Translations under genes and position numbers: made by a program
NCBI RefSeq assembly: GCF_003259525.1
Contig: NZ_QLLO01000009.1
Coordinates: forward strand, 1-64,000
DNA length: 64,000 nucleotides
Direction of reading: 5' to 3'
DNA from: Olleya aquimaris
GTDB lineage: Bacteria > Bacteroidota > Bacteroidia > Flavobacteriales > Flavobacteriaceae
In this document: positions 1 to 9,300 of the stretch, piece after piece
Position numbering within the stretch: position 1 is the stretch's first letter
Layout of the letters: each line of letters starts with the position of its first letter
Notes under the pieces: generated by a model
The model's input: only the letters and a program-made list of their open reading frames with translations
Database searches by the model: none
What the model was told of the DNA's origin: nothing

Positions 1-1277
1 CCTACCCAAGCATATTCTGTAGTAAATGGTCCTGTTTGAGAGGTACTAACACCTACATTTAAAGTTCCAATATCATCACCAAACGCATGCATGTAAAACG
101 ATAGCTCTGCACCATCTACAGCTGTAGATAAGTCGATTGCTGGTGTGATTGCTGATGCAATAGTTGTTGCGTTTCCTGACGCTTCATATTCTAGATGCAT
201 GCCTCCTGCAACACCATCCCAAGTAATGTTTGGTCCTGTACCTGTTGAGTTACCACTTACTGCAGTGATGTCCCAATTTCCATTAGACCCATCAAAACCT
301 GTCCCAGTCCATCCTGACGGGTTGGTGTTAGTGTCAGTTCCAAAGTCTTCTGTAAAAACAAAGGTTGACGCACCACTTGCACAAGTTACTCCTACTGGTG
401 GTGGTGGTGGTGTGTTAAAGGTTGTAAAGTTTACTGGTCCTATCCAATTACTAAAACCATCTGTACCACAATTACCTCTTACATATACTTCATACGCTGT
501 ACTTGGTGTTAATCCTGTTGCTGGGTATGGTGCATTTAATGTCGTAACTGTTCCATCTGTAGTTGGCACACCTGTTCCTGCTGGTTGTACCCAAATTTGC
601 CACTCGGTTTCTGTACCTCCTGCATTCCATGAGATGTCTGCAGTACTATCTCCAGTTGTTGTAGCTGTTAAACCTGTAATATCTGGACAGGTTGGAGGCG
701 CTTGAGAGGTTACTGTTGGAGAATTTATACAAAATCCCCATCCCCAAATGCCACCATCATCATAAAATAAACGGTATTTAAATCCTGATAATTGTGTCGC
801 AGTAAAGCCTGCAATGTTTAATTGTTCTGAGGTAAAAGCTTCTGTAGTACCAGAACAAAAATTATCTGTTGGTGCTCCAGCAGTATCGGCTTGTATTGGT
901 GCTCCCCATGGATTCCATGTGCCTGCATCTGCATCCCAATACTCTGCACCAATAGCATCTGCACTTATCCAATTAAAAACATAATCAAAATCTACAAACA
1001 ACCACGTCTCTCCAGCAGTAAATGCTGCAGTCAAATCTATGATTGGTGATTCTGCTTGGATATTATCCGAACTGGTACTACCAGCATCATCATCGTCAAA
1101 TGCAAAGTTTGCGGTAGTAGTTGGATCTGCTTCAAAAGCTGCAGGAGCTGTGTTGTAAGTTCCTGTAACTGTCCAGTTGGTATTTGGCCAATTGGCTGGC
1201 TGATTAAGTACTTGTGAATTAGCTTGCCAGCCTATTAATGACAGTAGCAAAACTAAAATAAAGGTAGTTTTTTTCAT
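1..1277 (-). CDS. secreted FN3/MAM-like domain protein, 3' end cut by window edge
   Basis: The reverse strand is open from an ATG at 1277 to the window edge, giving 425 residues without a stop. It begins with a clear signal peptide (MKKTTFILVLLLSLIGW, then QANSQ). After about 180 residues of a beta-rich adhesin-like module comes a fibronectin type III domain (start PPTCPDITGLTATTTGDS). A short Pro linker and a MAM-like jelly-roll region follow, seen in ELSFYMHAFGDDIGTLNVGV. Such mosaics in Flavobacteriaceae are normally T9SS substrates, but the C-terminal sorting domain would lie outside the window, so this is inference. No catalytic domain is visible in the part present. An adhesin or a secreted hydrolase with ancillary domains are both possible. 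Confidence 0.75.
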   Translation of the reverse strand, partial: MKKTTFILVLLLSLIGWQANSQVLNQPANWPNTNWTVTGTYNTAPAAFEADPTTTANFAFDDDDAGSTSSDNIQAESPIIDLTAAFTAGETWLFVDFDYVFNWISADAIGAEYWDADAGTWNPWGAPIQADTAGAPTDNFCSGTTEAFTSEQLNIAGFTATQLSGFKYRLFYDDGGIWGWGFCINSPTVTSQAPPTCPDITGLTATTTGDSTADISWNAGGTETEWQIWVQPAGTGVPTTDGTVTTLNAPYPATGLTPSTAYEVYVRGNCGTDGFSNWIGPVNFTTFNTPPPPPVGVTCASGASTFVFTEDFGTDTNTNPSGWTGTGFDGSNGNWDITAVSGNSTGTGPNITWDGVAGGMHLEYEASGNATTIASAITPAIDLSTAVDGAELSFYMHAFGDDIGTLNVGVSTSQTGPFTTEYAWV

Positions 1278-1347
1278 TGTTATGAAATTGATGTGTTAGT
1301 TTAAATTTTATATGAAAAATATTGTGTGAAACATTAGTTTAGTCATT

Positions 1348-1355
1348 TAAAGGTA
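1348..1355 (-). promoter_or_regulatory. possible -7 element for the FN3/MAM-like gene
   Basis: On the minus strand this reads TACCTTTA, one mismatch from the Bacteroidota -7 consensus TAnnTTTG, about 70 nt upstream of the ATG at 1277. No convincing -33 element was seen. The call is weak. Confidence 0.25.
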
Positions 1356-1463
1356 TACTATTAAATAGACTATTATATCACAGATAGATGTAATGCTTTT
1401 TTTTTCGATGAAGTGATGATATTTTGTTAAAAAATTATCAGTTCTGTAGTGAGTGAAGATGAT

Positions 1464-3815
1464 TTATTTAGAAATAGTAAGTTTTCTTTGTATTTCGTTG
1501 CCATATTCATCAATGATGGTCACTGTATGTTGACCAATTTCAGGAATTATTGCCATATTATGAATATCAGTAGTTTGACCTATGTAAGTTTTATCAATGT
1601 ACCAAAAAAGGGTGCTGTTTTTTTTAGAATGTGCAACTTTAATAATAAGCTCGTTGACTATTTCATCAAAATCTTTAGGAAGAAAAATGGTGCTTGACTC
1701 TTTTGGGTAAATAAACTGCATTCCGACTTCATTTTCACTTAAACAATCAACCCTATAAGGAGGAAGTGATTTATAAAAAGGATTTTTTTTCTTGTAGTAG
1801 TATTCTATTAAAGGTGGTAAAACAAACCATGATTGATGATTAATTAGACTAATATCTTCACATGAAGAATTAACTTGATAAGTCAAATTGGCATCTAAAT
1901 GTATAAGTTTGTGATAGGGACAAGGTTTTGTTTTTAAACCGCTTTGCTGTACAAATTGAAGTTTTTTCTCTAGACAATTAGCAGAAGCTCTGTAACCACT
2001 TTTAGAACAAATTTCAATTTCTAGCATTTCATCAAAAGGTTTGTTAAACCAATCACTGTTTGGTAATAAATCAAAAACATCAAATAAAATTGGCGCTGCA
2101 GCTTGTACACCAACTAAACCAGGACGACCTTCTCCATCAGCATTTCCAACCCAAACGCCAACCACATAGTCTTTGGTAGTTCCAATTGCCCAAGCATCTC
2201 TAAACCCATAGCTGGTTCCTGTTTTCCATGCAATTTGTTTGGAGTCATCAAAAAACTCCCAATTATCATCACCTTCTGGACGGTTAACCTCTTTTAAACT
2301 CTCATATGTTAAATAGATAGATGCTGCATCAAACACAGTTTTTTCTGATGATTTTTTTCCAAAGTCTATGATAGTTGAATCAAAAAATGAAGGTTCACAA
2401 AATTCATTAGAAAAATACTCAGAAGACGTTTCGTTAAAATGATTAATTGTTGATGAAAATGCTGCATAACTTTTGCATAAATCCCACAAGTTACTTTCTG
2501 CACCTCCAAGAATTAATGACAAACCATAATGATTTGCATTGTACCTAATATCTTTTAATTCTAAAGCCTTTAAATAATGATGAAATCTATCCAAGCCAAA
2601 CTCCTGCAACATTCTTACAGCTGGTACATTTAAAGATCGAGACAATGCACGTTTTGCAGGGACAGCTCCATCAAACTCTTTATTAAAATTTTCTGGTGAA
2701 TAATTACCAAATTGCGAAGGGACATCTGCCACTAAAGTATTTGGTAGAATATCTCCAGCATCTAACATTGCTGCGTATAAAAATGGCTTTAATATACTTC
2801 CTGTACTTCTTGGTTTATTAATAATATCAACACTGTTTTGATGTGCTTTGTCAGTTGGTGCATTGCCAATATAAGTTAAAACTTTTCTGGTTTTTACATT
2901 CAGTACTAAAACGGAAATGTTATAAATTTCGTTCTGCTTTAAAGTATTGTAATGATTGTGAACAATAGTATTTGCTTGTTCTTGTAAACGTTTGTCAATA
3001 GTTGTTTTTATGCGTTCACCTTTATTAGTTTTAGAAATATTTTGTAATAAATGAGGCGCAATTTGTGGTAAGGCATATGGTTTTTGCGGTAAGCCTTCAG
3101 CAATTGAAAGATTATAAGTTAGAGAATCTATAGATTTATTTTCTAATAATTTTTGGAGTAATCTATTTCGTTTTTTAAGTAATAGTTCTTGATTTTTTCC
3201 CGGATATATCAAACTAGGTGCATTGGGTAAAACTGCTAATGTCGCACTTTCTGCCCAAGATAAATTGTGCGCCTCTCTATTAAAATAGCGCCATGAGGCT
3301 GCATCAATACCAACAACATTTCCACCAAAAGGAGCATGACTTGCATAAAGCGACAGGATTTTTTCCTTGCTATATCTTAATTCCAAGCGAGTTGCAAGTA
3401 TGATTTCTTTAATTTTTTCAAGATAGGTTCTGGATTGTCCTTTTCTAGATAATCTAATAACTTGTTGTGTAATGGTACTTCCACCACGTTTAATTTCTCC
3501 GGAAGTTATATTTTCTTGAAACGCTTTAAAAATAGAAACTGGATTAAAACCAGGATGCCTGTAAAAGTATTCGTCTTCAAAAGCAATAATACACGTTTTA
3601 AATTTTTCTGGAATACTGTCATTTTCGGGAAACCTCCATTGACCATCTTTTGCAATTTGTGCTCCTAATAATAGATTATTGCTACTTGTTATTACTGTTG
3701 CGGTAGGATCTTTAAAAAGTTGTTTTGGCAAACAGAAAAAATACATAACTAATACTACTAATAGTAATACAGATTTTTTCTTATTCCTTTTAATAAGGTT
3801 TATTAGCCTATACAT
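1464..3815 (-). CDS. pbpC: penicillin-binding protein 1C (bifunctional glycosyltransferase/transpeptidase)
   Basis: 783 residues. This is a peptidoglycan polymerase and crosslinker anchored in the inner membrane by one N-terminal helix (about residues 15-30). The GT51 domain shows the catalytic Glu motif EDEYFYRHPG (about 79-88) and RGGSTITQQ (about 110-118). The penicillin-binding domain shows SxxK (S340-K343), SxN (S394-N396) and KTG (531-533), so both activities look intact. The last 200 residues fit the PBP1C C-terminal domain. In many Gram-negatives pbpC is paired with a bacterial alpha-2-macroglobulin. Here that gene lies just upstream on the same strand at 6399-11978, separated by one opposite-strand gene. 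The start at 3815 puts the membrane helix at the expected place. Confidence 0.93.
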   Translation of the reverse strand: MYRLINLIKRNKKKSVLLLVVLVMYFFCLPKQLFKDPTATVITSSNNLLLGAQIAKDGQWRFPENDSIPEKFKTCIIAFEDEYFYRHPGFNPVSIFKAFQENITSGEIKRGGSTITQQVIRLSRKGQSRTYLEKIKEIILATRLELRYSKEKILSLYASHAPFGGNVVGIDAASWRYFNREAHNLSWAESATLAVLPNAPSLIYPGKNQELLLKKRNRLLQKLLENKSIDSLTYNLSIAEGLPQKPYALPQIAPHLLQNISKTNKGERIKTTIDKRLQEQANTIVHNHYNTLKQNEIYNISVLVLNVKTRKVLTYIGNAPTDKAHQNSVDIINKPRSTGSILKPFLYAAMLDAGDILPNTLVADVPSQFGNYSPENFNKEFDGAVPAKRALSRSLNVPAVRMLQEFGLDRFHHYLKALELKDIRYNANHYGLSLILGGAESNLWDLCKSYAAFSSTINHFNETSSEYFSNEFCEPSFFDSTIIDFGKKSSEKTVFDAASIYLTYESLKEVNRPEGDDNWEFFDDSKQIAWKTGTSYGFRDAWAIGTTKDYVVGVWVGNADGEGRPGLVGVQAAAPILFDVFDLLPNSDWFNKPFDEMLEIEICSKSGYRASANCLEKKLQFVQQSGLKTKPCPYHKLIHLDANLTYQVNSSCEDISLINHQSWFVLPPLIEYYYKKKNPFYKSLPPYRVDCLSENEVGMQFIYPKESSTIFLPKDFDEIVNELIIKVAHSKKNSTLFWYIDKTYIGQTTDIHNMAIIPEIGQHTVTIIDEYGNEIQRKLTISK

Positions 3816-3902
3816 AAACTATACAATAGTGTTTTAGTAGCTTTAATAATTGTGAATTTAAATAAATACATTTATACTTGATAAGTAACTTAATAATAAA
3901 AC

Positions 3903-6374
3903 GTGAAAAAACACAAGTACATTCTTAATTTAATCATAATATTTTGTGTTTTTTTTAGCTCAAAGTTAGCATTCGCACAATTAGGGTTTTGTAACGGAAA
4001 TTCTGGAGACCCTATTTTTACTGAAACCTTTGGGACAGGTACTGTAAATAGTACTTTACCAGCAGGAACAACTACCTACAGCTATGCAAACGGATTTCCA
4101 AATGATGGCTTTTACACAGTAGATAATGGTACTTTTGGAAATGTATACGATTGGCATCAAACTGAAGACCATACTCCAGGAGACACAAACGGAAAATGTT
4201 TGATAGTTAATGCAGGATTTTCTGCAGGCGAATTTTACAGAACAAACGTTTCTGGACTTTGCGAATCCACTACTTACGAGTTCTCTGCATGGCTACTTAA
4301 TCTAGTTATTGCAGGAACTTTTTGCTCTACACAACCTTCAGGTTCTATTCCAGTAAACGTGAGGTTTGAAATTTGGGACAATACAGATACCAACCTGTTA
4401 GCTTCAGGAGATACAGGTAACATAACAGAAACAGCTTCGCCAAATTGGCAAGAATTTGGTTTAGTTTTTCAGACTTTACCAGGACAAACCGCTGTTATTT
4501 TAAAAATGATAAATAATGGAAATGGTGGATGTGGAAATGACTTAGCAATTGATGATATCGAGTTTAAAACTTGTGGCGACTTTATTTCTATAAATGATAC
4601 GTCAAGTTTTGATACAGTTACTCTTTGTAGTAGTCAAACACCTTACAGTACAACGCTAACAGTAACACCGGACAACTCTGTGTTTAGCTCCTATTTTTAT
4701 CAATGGGAAACCAGTATAGACGGAACAACGTGGATAGATATTACTGGTGAAACCTCACAAAGTATTACATTAACAGGAATTATTACATCAGGTTATTATA
4801 GAGCCAAAGTTGCAGAATCTGCAGTAAATTTAAGTAATACGTCTTGTTATGTCACTTCAGAAATTTTTGAAGTTATTGTCAACCAATTACCTGCAGCTCC
4901 AACTGTAGAATGTTGGGAAACCGCAACGGTTAATACTGCAACTTGTTCGTGGGAAGTCACAGGTACCCAACCAATCCAACCTACTTTAGAATGTTGGGAA
5001 ATCGCAACCTTTAATACTACAACCTGCGTTTGGGATGTAACAGGTACGCAACCAGTTCAACCAACCATAGAATGTTGGGAAACAGTAACATTTAATAATA
5101 CGACTTGCGTTTGGGATATTACTGGTACACAACCTACCCAACCAACAATAGAGTGTTGGGAAACCGCAACTTTCAACAATTCTGCCTGTTTATGGGAAGT
5201 CACAGGTACTCAACCAGCGCAACCAATAGGGTTAGAATGTTGGGAAGTAGCAACTTTTAATACTACATCCTGCGTTTGGGATATCACAGGTACTCAACCA
5301 ATACAACCCACTTTAGAGTGTTGGGAAACCGCAACCTTTAATAATACGACTTGTGTTTGGGATGTAACAGGCACGCAACCAGCACAACCTACAGGATTAG
5401 AATGTTGGGAAATAGCAACTTTTAATAATACAACATGCGTTTGGGATATTACAGGTACACAACCAACCCAACCCACTTTAGAGTGTTGGGAAACCGCAAC
5501 CTTTAATACTACAACCTGTGTTTGGGATGTAACAGGCACCCAACCAGCACAACCTACAGGATTAGCGTGTTGGGAAACCGCAATGTTTAATAACACCTCT
5601 TGTGCTTGGGAAGTTTCAGGAACCCAACCTGTAGCACCAACAGGGTTAGAATGTTGGGAAGTAGCAACGTTTAATGATACAACGTGCCAGTGGGAAGTCT
5701 CAGGAGATCAACCAATAGATGTAACAGAAGAAGATGTTGCTTTTTGCGAAAATGAAGATATAGATTTACAAGCAGTTTCCACCATCACTAATCCAATGTA
5801 TACTTGGAGTACTGGTGAAATGACCGAATTTATAACAGTAGATCAACCAGGAGTTTATACGGTAGAAATCACAGATGGATGTTCTACAACTAATAGTACT
5901 TTTAATGTCGAAGAGATTGAAACTCCAATTATTAGCACTATTGAATCAGTTGGAAATTCAATAGTTGTAACAACTAGTAATTTTGGAAATTTTGAATACT
6001 CTTTAGATGGTATTTCGTTTCAGTCTTCTAATGTTTTTGAACCTGTTGAAGGTGGACAATATACTATTTATGTAAGAAGTTTTGGCTGCGATACATTTGT
6101 GACTAATACTTTCATTCATTTTTATATACCTCAATTTTTCACACCAAATGGAGATACTAAAAATGAAACTTTTAATATAAAAGGTCTGGAATATTATCAG
6201 TCTTCTGAAGTCTATATTTTTGACCGTTATGGAAAGCTTTTAAAAAGCATTAAAAACGCACCAGTCTCTTGGGATGGTACGTTTAATGGTAGTCCTTTAC
6301 CAACGTCTGATTATTGGTATGTTATAATAATTGATGGTCAACGTCGTGTTGGACACTTTACTTTAAAGCGTTAA
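3903..6374 (+). CDS. T9SS type B (gliding-motility-associated C-terminal) surface protein with ten Cys/Trp repeats
   Basis: 823 residues from a GTG start, with a signal peptide ending near LAFAQ. Residues about 30-220 form a beta-rich module with Cys and Trp. An Ig-like segment follows (about 235-330). Residues 336-606 are ten tandem repeats of 27 or 28 residues, typified by ECWETATFNTTTCVWDVTG followed by TQPxQP, each with two Cys and two Trp. A further beta domain leads to a type B sorting domain of about 80 residues (starts FFTPNGDTKNETFNIKG, ends with a basic KR), as in the CHU_C/TIGR04131 class. The protein is therefore predicted to cross the outer membrane through T9SS and be surface-bound or released. 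It lies convergent to the A2M gene and divergent from pbpC. Its ligand is unknown. No enzyme motif is seen. Confidence 0.88.
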   Translation: MKKHKYILNLIIIFCVFFSSKLAFAQLGFCNGNSGDPIFTETFGTGTVNSTLPAGTTTYSYANGFPNDGFYTVDNGTFGNVYDWHQTEDHTPGDTNGKCLIVNAGFSAGEFYRTNVSGLCESTTYEFSAWLLNLVIAGTFCSTQPSGSIPVNVRFEIWDNTDTNLLASGDTGNITETASPNWQEFGLVFQTLPGQTAVILKMINNGNGGCGNDLAIDDIEFKTCGDFISINDTSSFDTVTLCSSQTPYSTTLTVTPDNSVFSSYFYQWETSIDGTTWIDITGETSQSITLTGIITSGYYRAKVAESAVNLSNTSCYVTSEIFEVIVNQLPAAPTVECWETATVNTATCSWEVTGTQPIQPTLECWEIATFNTTTCVWDVTGTQPVQPTIECWETVTFNNTTCVWDITGTQPTQPTIECWETATFNNSACLWEVTGTQPAQPIGLECWEVATFNTTSCVWDITGTQPIQPTLECWETATFNNTTCVWDVTGTQPAQPTGLECWEIATFNNTTCVWDITGTQPTQPTLECWETATFNTTTCVWDVTGTQPAQPTGLACWETAMFNNTSCAWEVSGTQPVAPTGLECWEVATFNDTTCQWEVSGDQPIDVTEEDVAFCENEDIDLQAVSTITNPMYTWSTGEMTEFITVDQPGVYTVEITDGCSTTNSTFNVEEIETPIISTIESVGNSIVVTTSNFGNFEYSLDGISFQSSNVFEPVEGGQYTIYVRSFGCDTFVTNTFIHFYIPQFFTPNGDTKNETFNIKGLEYYQSSEVYIFDRYGKLLKSIKNAPVSWDGTFNGSPLPTSDYWYVIIIDGQRRVGHFTLKR
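4908..5720 (+). repeat. coding tandem repeat array, ten units of 81/84 bp
   Basis: Each unit starts at the codons for ECWE (GAATGTTGGGAA or GAGTGTTGGGAA) and runs 27 or 28 codons; the last unit is 24. Units 5-6 and 7-8 form a higher-order 165 bp dimer repeated twice: a 27-residue unit ending QPTL is followed by a 28-residue unit ending QPTGL, with near-identical DNA. This suggests recent unequal exchange or slippage. Confidence 0.92.
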
Positions 6375-6375
6375 A

Positions 6376-6395
6376 ATTCCCACTTTCGTGGGAAT
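6376..6395. repeat. perfect hairpin ATTCCCAC-tttc-GTGGGAAT between convergent genes
   Basis: An 8-bp perfect stem with a 4-nt loop starts 1 nt after the stop codon ending at 6374 and ends 3 nt before the end of the converging A2M gene. It may act as a bidirectional transcription barrier. It lacks a long T tract, and it resembles the dispersed hairpin at 37458-37477. Confidence 0.7.
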
Positions 6396-6398
6396 GTA

Positions 6399-9300
6399 TT
6401 ACTTGTCCACTTCAACCCATTGTCCTTTATTTCTAACTAAAAAGTCATTATCGTACATGGCTTCCGCTTGTATTCCTGGTAAATAATAAGTTCCTAAATA
6501 TGATGCATTAAGCATAACATTGAAGGTTTTGGTTTGATTTTTTCCTAAATCGAAATAAAAGTTAACGCGATCATCTCTAATATCTGTAAATCGTGCTTGA
6601 CTAGACGTAGATGCTCCAAAAGCGGTAAAACGTGTGTTTACAATTTCCCAACCAGAAGGGAATATTTGTGTTAATGCTACATCGTTTACACTGTAGTTTT
6701 TAGTATTAGTAACTTGTACTGTAGCTACAAAATCTTGACCTTGTTGAAGGTTGGAAATGTCAATTTTATTGCCTTTTAAATCTTTGTAAACCACATTAGC
6801 GGTTAAGCCTCTTTGTTCTTCTAATTCTTGACTTAAAGGTAATTTTCCAGAATTTAAAACAGTAACGTAAACCCTGTTCTCTCTATCGTTTTTAATGGTA
6901 ATACTATTGTTACCATCATTAACCACTAATGGTCTTACTGCAATTGCACTTTTGGTATCTATACTTTCTGTTTTGCCATTTATGGTAAAATTTAACTTCA
7001 TTGCTTTTCCGCCATTAGCATTAACCATTTTAGCCATAGCTAATAAGCTGTAAGCTGTACTTTGTGTGCTCATCCAATGGTCGCTAGATAGTGATCTTGC
7101 AATGGTTTCTGATAAGTCTTTAACGCGTTTATCCTTGGTTAATATCATAGTTTCTAAAGCCATAGCTCGGTTTCTATCCACAGAACCATAGGTGTAATAA
7201 TTATATCTTGGTGCTTTAAATTCGATATTAGCTGTACTTGACACTTTGTTACTCGCTTCGGTCTGTCCAGCTAATGCGTAAGCTGCTGCTAAACGCCATT
7301 TAGCTTCGTTAGAAATCTCTGAAAATTCTCGTAAGCGGTTCATTGCAGCTAAATCAGGACTTCCAGCCAATGCTAAGGTGTATAATCTATACGCTTGAGC
7401 TAAGTCAGAATTATAAGTTCTGTAGCTTGGTCGCCAATTTTGCGCAGCTTCTTTTTGATAGCGCAACCAATTACTTTTAAACGTCAGTGGTAATACAAAG
7501 CCTTTCTTTTCTGCTTCAAGCATAAAATGTCCAGCATAACTTGTTCCCCAATCATTAGCATTATTTTCTCCCATCCAATAACTCATGCCACCATTTGGTC
7601 TTTGAAAATGCCCCAAACGCTTAATTCCGTTTTCTATATTAGATTGGATATTTTGCTTTTGTTTATAAGGAATATCAAAAATATCCTGTAAAAATAATTG
7701 CGGAAATACACTAGACGTGGTTTGCTCCACACAACCATGAGGATAACGAATGAGATACTCTAAACGACGTGTAAAATCCATTGGAGGTAATGTTGAAAAC
7801 TCTACAGTTGCACTATTGGTTCCTGCAACACCAAAGGTTGAAAAATCTATCGTTTTAGTGCTATTAGCTTCTAAAGTTTCGTTTGATCCTTTAGAGGTCA
7901 TTGGATTGACATTTTCTACATCTAATTCTACTTTATAGGTCGAAGACTCGCCATTACCATTGGCAATAACTTCAACTGTATTAATCCCATTAGCTTTGCT
8001 AACGTCTAATTCAAAATACGCCATTTGTTCATCTGGACGTGCAAATGTTAAGGATTTGGTTTTGTCACCAACCACTGTAATACCGTTACTTAACTTAAGC
8101 TTGATTGATACGTTTTTCACTTTAGGCTCCATTGCAAAAACAGTCACTGGAAGTGTTACTTTTTCGCCTGGACTTAATTTTCTAGGTAAGGTTGCTAAAA
8201 CCATTAATGGTTTTTTGACTTGTACGGATTTGTCTGTACTACCATAAGCTTCGGTGTTGTTATTACCAGCTACAACCATAGTTCTAACAGCACCAACGTA
8301 GTTAGGTAGTTTAATTTTGTGGATTTGCCTTCCACCAGCTTTTAGCTTAAATGGACCTAAAAACTTGACTACAGGTTTAAATCTGTTGGCTTTTTTGTTT
8401 TTACCAGCAGCAGCATTTCCGTCTCCTCCAATTGCAAACACTTGCTCAATGCTACCGCTATATGCACCAACGACATCATCAAAAACATCCCAAGTTTTAA
8501 CACCTAAAGCTTCTCTAGCATAAAACGATTGCCACGCATTTGGTGTTTTAAATCGTGTTAAATCTAGTAAGCCTTCCTCAACCATAGCAATTGTATACGT
8601 CATGGCTTTATTGTTTTTTTCAGACACAAAAACTTCAAATTCTTGTTCTGGTTTTAAAACACTAGGCATCTTAATTTCTGGCTCTAATTTGGTGTTTGGA
8701 TCTTCTACTAATATTGGAATCACCCCAAATAAACGCAATGGTAAATCGTTAGCAGTAGACGCATGAGGTTGTAATAAGGAAATATTGACAAACACATTTG
8801 GAGCCATGTCTTTGGTAATAGGAATATCTACTGTAGTTTCTCCTTTTTTAGTTTTCACCCATTTGTGTTGTAAAACGTCAGAACCGTTTTCTATACTAAC
8901 TAATGCACGACCTTCTGTTCCAGAAGGAAACGTGATTTTTGCAGTTTCGCCTACATTATAATTTTCTTTATCTGCTGCAAATACTAACATTTTAGCAGTT
9001 TCTTTATCTCCAGAAGGTTGACGTTGCCACCAGTTTTTGTAGAAATAGGCTGTACGACCTGTCATATGTCCAGACACAGGATCTTTAATGGTTATGTAAT
9101 AACGACCTCCTTCGTTATCTGGCACTTTAATAGTAAAGGACGCTTTTCCGTTTGAACTTGTATTGATTTTACTATTTAAAAAGGGTTTATGGTAACTGCT
9201 GGATGTGTATTGTGATAGATTGTCGTAAGACGAATTCCACCACCAACGCCATTCTATTTTATAAACTTTTAATTCTAAATTATTACTTTTTATAGGTTTG

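Noticed and set aside
145-705. 186-codon plus-strand open frame
   Set aside because: It lies inside the minus-strand FN3/MAM gene, which has a signal peptide and recognisable domains.
1278-1463. Spacer between the partial secreted gene and pbpC, considered for an RNA gene
   Set aside because: AT-rich without stable stem-loops; only a weak promoter-like element was seen.
5294-5596. 100-codon open frame on the minus strand across the repeat array
   Set aside because: It mirrors the repeats of the plus-strand gene, with no start context or independent support. A by-product of repeat codon use.
4908-5720. Regular repeats considered as a CRISPR array
   Set aside because: Units are coding, contiguous without unique spacers, and in frame with one protein.
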